From: Acidimicrobiia bacterium
GTDB lineage: Bacteria; Actinomycetota; Acidimicrobiia; UBA5794; UBA11373
Direction of reading: 5' to 3'
Assembly (NCBI GenBank): GCA_025456165.1
Contig: JALOLI010000180.1
Span: 1-6,883 of the forward strand
DNA: 6,883 nt
This document shows, piece after piece, positions 1 through 6,883 of the stretch (positions are counted from its first letter, which is position 1; every line of letters begins with the position of its first letter). Below the pieces are notes generated by a model. It did no database searches. It had not been told where the DNA came from and saw only the letters and a program-made list of their open reading frames with translations. The position numbers and the translations under genes were made by a program.

Positions 1-123
1 CTTCCCCGAGCCGGAAGGCCCCACGAGGAAGACGAACTCCCCCTTGGCTATCTCCAGGTTGACGTTCTGGGCGGCGACGACCCCACCGTCGTACACCTTG
101 GAAACGTCCTGGAGCCGGATCAT
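1..123 (-). CDS. ftsE: Cell-division ATP-binding protein FtsE, N-terminal fragment (cut by window edge)
   Basis: ATPase subunit of the FtsEX complex, an ABC-type assembly at the inner face of the membrane that couples ATP hydrolysis to activation of cell-wall hydrolases during division. Only 41 codons are visible, from ATG at 123 down to base 1. The protein begins MIRLQDVSKVYDGGVVA, has the LEIAKGEFVFLVG segment typical of FtsE, and ends inside the Walker A motif at residues 35-41 (GPSGSGK). The phrase KGEFVFLVGPSGSGK is characteristic of FtsE rather than of general transporter ATPases. Its position downstream of prfB on the same strand agrees with the prfB-ftsE-ftsX order common in Actinomycetota; ftsX would be expected beyond the left edge. 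No clear Shine-Dalgarno precedes the ATG, so the start rests on family similarity. Another ABC ATPase is possible but unlikely given the context. Confidence 0.88.
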   Translation of the reverse strand, partial: MIRLQDVSKVYDGGVVAAQNVNLEIAKGEFVFLVGPSGSGK

Positions 124-128
124 GGCCT

Positions 129-224
129 AAGAACGCGCATCACTAGGGGAACCAGCATCATCGCTCCAGCGTTGGCGGCCTGGCTAACGGCAATGATGCC
201 CCGGGCCTATTGATGCGCATTCTT
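129..224. repeat. Nested inverted repeats upstream of ftsE
   Basis: The outer arms AAGAACGCGCATCA (129-142) and TGATGCGCATTCTT (211-224) are complementary at 13 of 14 positions. Inside them GCATCAT (155-161) pairs with ATGATGC (193-199), and CCAG (166-169) with CTGG (180-183). The left outer arm ends only 6 bases from the ftsE start codon, so on the minus strand this could fold as a structured leader for ftsE mRNA. Alternatively the arms are paired protein-binding sites or the block is a 3' structure of prfB. The nested symmetry is seen; the role is not known. Confidence 0.45.
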
Positions 225-281
225 TACCTCTCGCGGGGTGGGCGCCCGCGGATTGCATCGCCCACTTCCGCCACGGACGCA

Positions 282-299
282 CGCCGCAGGTTAGCGGCG
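282..299. repeat. Perfect 6-bp hairpin CGCCGC/GCGGCG
   Basis: CGCCGC (282-287) and GCGGCG (294-299) form a perfect stem with a 6-base loop. On the plus strand it runs directly into a G-rich tract and T4 (to 309), resembling a weak terminator, but no plus-strand gene lies upstream to need one. On the minus strand no U-run follows. Such stems arise easily in GC-rich DNA, so the functional call is weak. Confidence 0.25.
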
Positions 300-336
300 G
301 GGGGGTTTTCTGAGAGGTATCGGGTTGGCGCCGGCC

Positions 337-354
337 GGCGGCTCTGAGAGCGCC
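337..354 (-). terminator. Candidate hairpin terminator of prfB
   Basis: About 25 bases past the prfB stop. GGC (337-339) pairs with GCC (352-354) and GCTC (341-344) with GAGC (348-351), leaving a one-base bulge and a TGA loop: 7 bp in total. No U-run follows on the minus strand, so it would be a non-canonical terminator. The call rests mainly on position. Confidence 0.25.
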
Positions 355-379
355 ACAGGTTCACCCCGGCGGCCGCCGC

Positions 380-1499
380 CTAGGGCCGGCGGCTCTGCTC
401 CTGGCGGGCCCGCCGCCACTGCAGGTACCCATCGACGAAGCGCTCCAGGTCGCCGTCGAGGACCCCCAGCACGTTGCCCACCTCGACGTCGGTGCGCAGG
501 TCCTTCACCATCTGGTAGGGCTGCAGCACGTAGGAGCGAATCTGCCGTCCCCAGGCAGCCTCTCCCTGCTCGCCGCGGATCTCATCGAGTTGGGCCTGGT
601 GCTCCTGGCGCAGGCGCTCGGCGAGACGCGAGGTCAGCAGGGCCATGGCCCGGGCCCGGTTCTGCATCTGCGACCGCTCCACCTGGCAGCCGGCCACGAC
701 GCCGGTCGGCAGGTGGGTGATGCGCACCGCCGAGTCGGTGGTGTTGACCGACTGGCCCCCGTGGCCCTGGGAGCGGAAGGTCTCGATGCGCAGGTCGTCG
801 GGGTCGATCTCCACCTCGGCCGCCTCGACCTCGGGGATCACATCCACCCCGGCGAAGGAGGTATGGCGGCGGGCGGCGGAGTCGAAGGGGCTGATGCGCA
901 CCAGCCGGTGCACCCCCCGCTCCCCTTCGAGGATGCCGTAAGCATGCTCTCCCCGCACGGTGAGAGTGGCAGAGCGGATCCCGGCCTCGTCGGCCGGGAG
1001 CACCTCGTCGAGCTCCACTTCGAAGCCCCGCCGCTCCAGGAAGCGCAGGTACATGCGCAGCAGCATGTCGGCCCAGTCGGCGGCATCCACCCCGCCGGCG
1101 CCGGCGTGAACGCTGAAGATCGCCGCCCGGTCGTCGTGCTCCCCGAAGAAGAGGCTCTCCTTCTCCAGGTCGGCCAGATCCGCCTCGACGCCGTCGAGAT
1201 CGGCGCCAACGTCGGCGGCGGCCTGCGGGTCACCCTCCTCCTCGGCCATGTCGAGGAGCATCCCGGCGTCGTCGAGGGTGCCGGCGAGGCGATCGACCCG
1301 GGCGATGATCGACTCGTCGCGCGCCAGGCGCCGGGTCACTTCCCGGGCCCGGTTGGGATCCTGCCAGAGGTCGGGGGCCGCCGCCCGGGCTCTCAGCGCC
1401 TCGAGGCCGGTCGCCTTGGCATCGACGTCAAAGGAACCTCCGCGCGTCGTGCAGGCGGGTACGGAGAGCCTTGATGGCGGCTCGGGGGTCTTGATCCAT
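380..1499 (-). CDS. prfB: Peptide chain release factor 2, with programmed +1 frameshift
   Basis: Class I release factor that recognises UGA and UAA in the ribosomal A site and triggers hydrolysis of the finished peptide. The start is ATG at 1499. After 23 codons (MDQDPRAAIK... to ...ARRFL) the frame meets TGA at 1430-1428, and reading must move +1 to continue DVDAKATGLEAL and so on for 349 more codons, giving 372 residues; E. coli RF2 has 365. In the corrected numbering the SPF anticodon-like tripeptide is at 203-205 (RISPFDSAARRHTSF) and the catalytic GGQ at 247-249 (QGHGGQSVNTTDSAV), close to their places in E. coli RF2; SPF rather than PxT separates RF2 from RF1. The junction ARRFL-DVDAK matches E. 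coli RGYL-DYDAK. An open frame extends 5' to GTG at 1591, but its N-terminus is unrelated to the family and should not be used as the start. No Shine-Dalgarno precedes 1499; TAACCT at 1509-1514 (minus) could be a -10 of a leaderless or near-leaderless transcript. The stop is TAG at 382-380. Confidence 0.95.
1427..1441 (-). promoter_or_regulatory. prfB: prfB programmed +1 frameshift site
   Basis: Read on the minus strand: GGAGG (1441-1437), a 3-base spacer TTC, the slippery CTT codon (1433-1431), in-frame TGA (1430-1428), then C (1427). The classical E. coli signal is AGGGGG-UAU-CUU-UGA-C, so the internal anti-SD pairing site, the spacer length, the slippery codon and the poorly terminating UGAC context are all conserved. 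When RF2 is scarce, termination at UGA is slow and the ribosome shifts +1 to make full-length RF2; when it is abundant a 23-residue peptide is released. This is an autoregulatory switch known for this family. Confidence 0.95.
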
Positions 1500-1576
1500 G
1501 GGAGGGTGAGGTTAGTGGCGGACGGGCGCTGGGGAAGCCTCCCCGCCGGCCGGTGTCCCGGCTGGGACCCGGCCGC

Positions 1577-1606
1577 TTCCTGTAGGGACACGACCGCTTC
1601 TAGCGT
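1577..1606 (+). promoter_or_regulatory. Candidate promoter for the RTX gene
   Basis: TAGCGT at 1601-1606 fits the actinobacterial TAnnnT -10 pattern. TTCCTG at 1577-1582, 18 bases upstream, is a poor -35 match, but -35 conservation is weak in this group. Transcription would start near 1613, leaving a leader of about 54 bases that contains the 1619-1632 hairpin. This is inferred from pattern only. Confidence 0.3.
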
Positions 1607-1653
1607 GCCCGCCTCACCGGCTCGCCCGAGCCGCGGAACGCAAGCGCTCAGGT

Positions 1654-1660
1654 AGGGAGA
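1654..1660 (+). promoter_or_regulatory. Ribosome binding site fixing the GTG start at 1667
   Basis: AGGGAGA lies 6 bases before GTG at 1667, a normal Shine-Dalgarno distance. It supports this start, which gives a complete signal peptide ([23 protein letters not shown]). It is the only clear Shine-Dalgarno among the visible gene starts. Confidence 0.65.
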
Positions 1661-1666
1661 AACGAA

Positions 1667-2782
1667 GTGAAGCGCCTCGCAATACTCACAATGGCCCTGG
1701 CCCTGGCGACGATGCTGGCGCCGGCAGCACCTGCTCTGGACGGCAGAGCCGCACTTTCCTATGTCGATTTCTCAACGACACTCGGCGGGCCCATCCCCGA
1801 CAACGACCCGACCGGGGTGTTTGCCGAGGTCTTCACCGTCTCAGAGCGCGGGATCATCCTCGACCTCAACGTCTCCATCGACATCACCCACTCTCGGGTG
1901 GGGGACCTCCTCATCACCCTGGAGCACTATGGGACCGGGGTCACCCGGACCCTCGTCAATCGGCCCGGCGTGCCGGCGACGGCCCGCGGCTGCCTCGGCG
2001 ACAACATCAGCATCACCCTCGACGACGAGGCGACCCCGCAGATCGAGACGATGTGTCTCGGCAGCACGCCAACCCTCGCCGGCACCGCCCGGCCCAACAA
2101 CTCGCTGTCGGTGTTCGACGGCCACGACCTCAACGGCTCCTGGATCCTCACCGTCAAGGACCGCGCTGCCGGCAACACGGGATCCCTGGCGGAGGTCACC
2201 ATGCACTTCGGGGTGGAGACCTGCGACGGGAAGCCGGCCACCATCCTGGGGACCTCCGGCGACGACATCCTGACGGGCGGCAGCGGCGACGATGTGATCC
2301 TTGGCCGTGAAGGGAACGACACCATCAACGGCGGCGACGGCGCCGATACCATCTGCGGCAACAAGGGCGACGACACCCTCGACGGCGGCAACGGCCAGGA
2401 CGCCCTGTTCGGCGGCAACGGCCGCGACCGGCTGGCCGGGGGCGACGGCGCGGACAGCCTCGACGGCGGCGAGGGCCAGGACACCGCCGACTACGTCACG
2501 GCCACCGGGCCGGTCACCGTGGATCTCGCCGCGGGCTCGGCCCTCGGCTCCGCCGGAGCGGACGTCCTGGTTGCCTTGGAGAACGCCGAGGGCAGCTCCT
2601 TCGCCGACCTCCTGCTGGGATCCGGGGCCGCCAACACGCTGCGGGGAGGGGACGGAGACGACAGGCTCCAGGGCCGGGGAGGCAACGACACCCTCTTCGG
2701 AGGCCCCGGAAACGACTCCGCCCTGGGCGGCCCCGGCAGCGACTCCTGTACCGCCGAGACCGAAACGGGCTGCGAGGCCTGA
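1667..2782 (+). CDS. Secreted P-domain / RTX calcium-binding repeat protein
   Basis: Predicted exported protein of 371 residues; no enzymatic function is recognised. A signal peptide with KR, a hydrophobic core and an A-P-A cleavage site covers residues 1-23. Residues about 54-182 resemble the P/Homo B domain (proprotein convertase P domain): a beta-sandwich pattern with [20 protein letters not shown], then DNISITLDD, and the closing [24 protein letters not shown]. Residues 195-275 are nine consecutive nonapeptides of the GGxGxDxxx type, residues 276-317 are the [14 protein letters not shown] spacer often seen between such blocks, and 318-362 hold five more. Each repeat pair would bind Ca2+ in a parallel beta-roll. 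Cysteines 109/130, 186/230 and 361/369 could form disulfides outside the cell. P domains usually follow a subtilisin or other protease; no protease is present here, so the protein may be structural, adhesive or matrix-associated. It is transcribed against both neighbours and splits secA from prfB. GTG start with a good Shine-Dalgarno; TGA stop. Architecture is well supported; the role is unknown. Confidence 0.9.
   Translation: MKRLAILTMALALATMLAPAAPALDGRAALSYVDFSTTLGGPIPDNDPTGVFAEVFTVSERGIILDLNVSIDITHSRVGDLLITLEHYGTGVTRTLVNRPGVPATARGCLGDNISITLDDEATPQIETMCLGSTPTLAGTARPNNSLSVFDGHDLNGSWILTVKDRAAGNTGSLAEVTMHFGVETCDGKPATILGTSGDDILTGGSGDDVILGREGNDTINGGDGADTICGNKGDDTLDGGNGQDALFGGNGRDRLAGGDGADSLDGGEGQDTADYVTATGPVTVDLAAGSALGSAGADVLVALENAEGSSFADLLLGSGAANTLRGGDGDDRLQGRGGNDTLFGGPGNDSALGGPGSDSCTAETETGCEA
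2249..2491 (+). repeat. Nine tandem RTX nonapeptide codon repeats
   Basis: Encodes residues 195-275 as nine uninterrupted 27-base units, for example [27 protein letters not shown] and GGDGADSLD. The glycine and aspartate positions that coordinate Ca2+ are kept in most units. At the DNA level the units share GGCGGC..GGC.ACGAC-like words but have diverged, so they are not a recent exact expansion. Confidence 0.85.
2618..2752 (+). repeat. Second RTX block, five nonapeptide units
   Basis: Encodes residues 318-362: [36 protein letters not shown] and GGPGSDSCT. The first unit is degenerate, as is usual at the edge of a beta-roll, and the last runs into the cysteine-containing C-terminus. Confidence 0.8.
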
Positions 2783-2789
2783 TCGGTCG

Positions 2790-2831
2790 CTCGGGGATGG
2801 GTGGCCGCTTGGCCGGCCACCCATCCCCGAG
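2790..2831 (+). terminator. Perfect 18-bp hairpin after the RTX gene
   Basis: CTCGGGGATGGGTGGCCG (2790-2807) and CGGCCACCCATCCCCGAG (2814-2831) are exact complements around a 6-base loop (CTTGGC). The stem starts 7 bases past the RTX stop codon. There is no U-run on either strand, so it would be a GC-only, U-less terminator that could act in both directions between the convergent genes. A stem this long and perfect might also be a dispersed palindromic repeat. The structure is certain; the function is inferred from position. Confidence 0.7.
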
Positions 2832-2869
2832 TGGGGCGGGGAGGGTCGTACAGCAGCCGGCTCCTGCGG

Positions 2870-2913
2870 CGGCTGGGCCGGCCCCACGGGGTCCCCGGGC
2901 GCCGGCCCAGCCG
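2870..2913 (-). terminator. Perfect 13-bp hairpin after secA
   Basis: CGGCTGGGCCGGC (2870-2882) and GCCGGCCCAGCCG (2901-2913) pair exactly around an 18-base loop that can itself form a short inner stem (2883-2885 with 2897-2899). It begins 13 bases past the secA TAG on the minus strand, the expected place for a transcription terminator. No U-run follows. Together with the 2790-2831 stem it gives each convergent gene its own hairpin. Confidence 0.55.
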
Positions 2914-2926
2914 GGGGGCCCTGGGC

Positions 2927-5525
<2,599 letters not shown>

Positions 5526-5568
5526 GGCAGCGGTCATCATATCGACGGCCCGCCGTTGCGAGCAGGGG
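5526..5568 (-). other. Short spacer between HD-GYP-like gene and secA
   Basis: 43 bases (28 if secA starts at 5540). No promoter-like pair, Shine-Dalgarno or hairpin stands out, so secA may be read through from the upstream gene. Confidence 0.4.
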
Positions 5569-6883
5569 TCAGCTGCCGAAGGACGCCGAGGCTTCCACAG
5601 CCTCGAGAAGGGAGGCCGGAGGCACTCCGTCGTCGTCGGGAAGCAGGGCTTCGGCCACCCGGTGACCGGTGAGATCGACCGGTTCCGGCACGTCGAGCAG
5701 TACTCCGCTGCGGTCCCGAACGATCATCGCCGGGCGGGCTCCCCCGGCCCCGGCGCCCACCATGACCACTTCACCGGAGTCGAGCCGCAGCAGCGAGCCG
5801 GGCGGGTACAGGCCGAGCATCCGGTTGAAGGCTTTCACCACATCCGGGTCGTAGGTGTTGCCGGCGCCCCGCACCAGGATGCCGCAGGCTTCCTGGGGCG
5901 TGCGGGCCGGCCGGTGCGGGCGGTGGCTGGTGATGGCGTCGTAGGCGTCGGCCACCGCCACCAGACGGCTCAACAGGTGCGGCCGGCGGCCCCCCAGGTC
6001 GGGGTAGCCCCCGCCGTCGAAGCGCACGTGGTGCTCCAGGGCGATCTGGGCGGCGATCTCCTCCCCCGGACGGGCGGCGGCGAGGATGGCCAGAGCCCCC
6101 TCCTGGGGATGGAGGCGGACCAGGGCCCAGTCCTCGTTCGAGAGGCGCCCCGGGAGGCGCAGCGCCGGGTCGTCGAGCACCACCCGGCCGATGTCGATGA
6201 GCAGCGCCCCCATACCCAGACGAGCCAAGTCGTCATCGCCGAGGCCCACCGCCCGGCCCAGGGCGAGGCTCAGCAGGCAGACGTTGACCCCGTGGTAGAA
6301 GGTGGTTTCGTCGTGATTGTGCAGGGTGGCAAGCATCAGCGACGGCCCGCCCTCGGCGGCACCCCCGCGCAAGAACCCCTCGACTGCCCCGGCCACCCGG
6401 CTCAACTCGAGGCGCCGGCCCGATGACACGGCCCGGAGGGCGTCGAGGGAAGCGGTGTAGCTGCGGCGCAGCCCGGAGAGCGGTCGCGCTTCCAGATCCG
6501 CCGGGGACACCGGGCGCTCGTTGATCCGCACCGTGCCGCCGACGGGCAGATCGGCTCCCGGTCCGGCCACCACCGCGGCCAGGTCGGTGAGGTCGCGCGC
6601 CGTGGCCCCGCGCAGCACGGTGATCGAATCGATGCCGCGCTGCTGCAGATCGCGCCGCATCCCGTGGAACTCCATGGAAGCGTGCGGCAGCATCTGAGGG
6701 CCGAGGAACAGGGCGTCCTCACCCACCGTGATGGCCACTTCGGGCTGGCCGGAGGTGAGCACCTCGGCGGCGCTCTGCAGGGCGGATACCGCGCTCTTGA
6801 CGGCTTCGGCCTCCGGGGCGTGGCGCATCAGGCTCTGGCCGGCATGGAACAGCGCCCGTAGGAACCCTCGGGCCACCAGTTCG
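5569..6883 (-). CDS. HD-GYP-type protein with degenerate HD dyad (5' end probably beyond window)
   Basis: Related to HD-GYP domains, which hydrolyse cyclic di-GMP or other cyclic dinucleotides in the cytoplasm. Numbering from GTG at 6876: residues 1-130 form an N-terminal region with [17 protein letters not shown] and [23 protein letters not shown], a pattern I associate with HD-GYP proteins carrying a non-catalytic N-terminal domain. The HD-GYP region spans about 185-355: [11 protein letters not shown] (E190, H195), [10 protein letters not shown] (I227, D228), HPQEG (H256), [12 protein letters not shown] (H282, H283, GYP at 290-292) and [13 protein letters not shown] (D310). A C-terminal tail of about 80 residues ([14 protein letters not shown]) is a small beta-rich segment often found after this domain. 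The first histidine of the HD dyad is isoleucine and the lysine of HDxGK is arginine, so catalysis is doubtful; other predicted metal ligands are kept. The frame is open to the window edge with codons E-L before GTG 6876 and no Shine-Dalgarno is visible, so the real start may lie outside. It ends (TGA) 43 bases before secA, same strand, possibly one operon. Confidence 0.85.
   Translation of the reverse strand, partial: ELVARGFLRALFHAGQSLMRHAPEAEAVKSAVSALQSAAEVLTSGQPEVAITVGEDALFLGPQMLPHASMEFHGMRRDLQQRGIDSITVLRGATARDLTDLAAVVAGPGADLPVGGTVRINERPVSPADLEARPLSGLRRSYTASLDALRAVSSGRRLELSRVAGAVEGFLRGGAAEGGPSLMLATLHNHDETTFYHGVNVCLLSLALGRAVGLGDDDLARLGMGALLIDIGRVVLDDPALRLPGRLSNEDWALVRLHPQEGALAILAAARPGEEIAAQIALEHHVRFDGGGYPDLGGRRPHLLSRLVAVADAYDAITSHRPHRPARTPQEACGILVRGAGNTYDPDVVKAFNRMLGLYPPGSLLRLDSGEVVMVGAGAGGARPAMIVRDRSGVLLDVPEPVDLTGHRVAEALLPDDDGVPPASLLEAVEASASFGS

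Larger units (their letters stand above)
124..379. other. Non-coding prfB-ftsE intergenic region
   Basis: 256 bases without a supported gene between the prfB stop and the ftsE start, both on the minus strand. It holds an imperfect 14-base inverted repeat (129-142 with 211-224) enclosing smaller inverted repeats, a perfect 6-bp stem at 282-299, a 7-bp stem at 238-244/259-265, and a bulged hairpin at 337-354 just past prfB. A G7 run followed by T4 lies at 299-309 on the plus strand. No convincing -35/-10 pair for ftsE was found, so ftsE may be transcribed from within this region or by read-through from prfB. A plus-strand open frame crossing 325-720 lies antisense to prfB, has arginine/proline-rich low-complexity composition and is not considered a gene. 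Confidence 0.6.
1500..1666. other. Divergent intergenic region with several hairpins
   Basis: 167 bases between the divergent starts of prfB (minus) and the RTX gene (plus). GGCCGGTGTCCC (1548-1559) and GGGACCCGGCC (1564-1574) form an 11-bp stem with one bulged T (1554) and a 4-base loop. GGGGA/TCCCC (1531-1535/1540-1544) and GGCTC/GAGCC (1619-1623/1628-1632) form smaller stems with 4-base loops. The first two would lie upstream or in the leader of prfB, the third in the leader of the RTX gene. Promoters for both directions must lie here unless prfB is read from further away. Confidence 0.5.

Noticed and set aside
590..1474. 294-codon plus-strand open frame opposite prfB
   Set aside because: It is a complement shadow of prfB with skewed composition and no start signal; RF2 motifs on the minus strand explain the region.
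1500..1591. Upstream extension of prfB to GTG 1591
   Set aside because: It is in the post-shift frame and has no RF2 similarity; the zero-frame ATG at 1499 plus frameshift gives the family N-terminus.
2249..2752. CRISPR-like or satellite DNA array
   Set aside because: The periodicity of 27 bases is diverged and in frame, and is explained by the RTX nonapeptides; there are no constant repeats with unique spacers.
1841..2887. 348-codon minus-strand open frame opposite the RTX gene
   Set aside because: It is a reverse shadow of the glycine/aspartate repeats ([13 protein letters not shown] pattern) and runs through the terminator stem; the plus strand has a signal peptide, P domain and Shine-Dalgarno.

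Overview
The window is high-GC (estimated by eye at around two thirds G+C or more) with densely packed bacterial genes. The order secA - prfB - ftsE on one strand, the absence of strong Shine-Dalgarno sites before those housekeeping genes, and the protein sequences suggest a Gram-positive Actinomycetota, perhaps an Acidimicrobiia-like lineage or a metagenome-assembled relative. The phylum is inferred from gene content and sequence style, not from a search.

Layout, left to right. Positions 1-123 (minus) hold the first 41 codons of ftsE, the cell-division ABC ATPase, cut by the window edge at its Walker A motif. Positions 124-379 are non-coding and hold nested inverted repeats and small hairpins. 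Positions 380-1499 (minus) are prfB (release factor 2), which carries the classical autoregulatory +1 programmed frameshift: the start is ATG at 1499 and an in-frame TGA at 1430-1428 must be bypassed. Positions 1500-1666 are a divergent intergenic region with a candidate promoter and several hairpins. Positions 1667-2782 (plus) encode a secreted protein with a signal peptide, a P/Homo B domain and fourteen RTX-type Ca2+-binding nonapeptides. Positions 2783-2926 separate convergent genes and carry two long perfect stems, one at each gene end. Positions 2927-5525 (minus) are secA, the Sec translocase motor, complete from start to C-terminal zinc motif but split by a one-nucleotide frame disruption at 4017-4040. 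Positions 5569-6883 (minus) are an HD-GYP-type protein whose catalytic HD dyad reads ID; its N-terminus probably continues past the right edge.

How the genes relate: secA, prfB and ftsE are a familiar actinobacterial neighbourhood (export, translation termination, division). The plus-strand RTX gene sits between secA and prfB in the opposite orientation and looks like an accessory insertion; its product would itself be exported through SecA. The HD-GYP-like gene ends 43 bases upstream of secA and may be cotranscribed with it. No tRNA, rRNA, CRISPR array or insertion sequence was recognised. The points most worth a second look are the prfB frameshift (clear), the secA frame break (probably a sequence error, possibly real), the RTX/P-domain insertion, and the degenerate HD-GYP centre.
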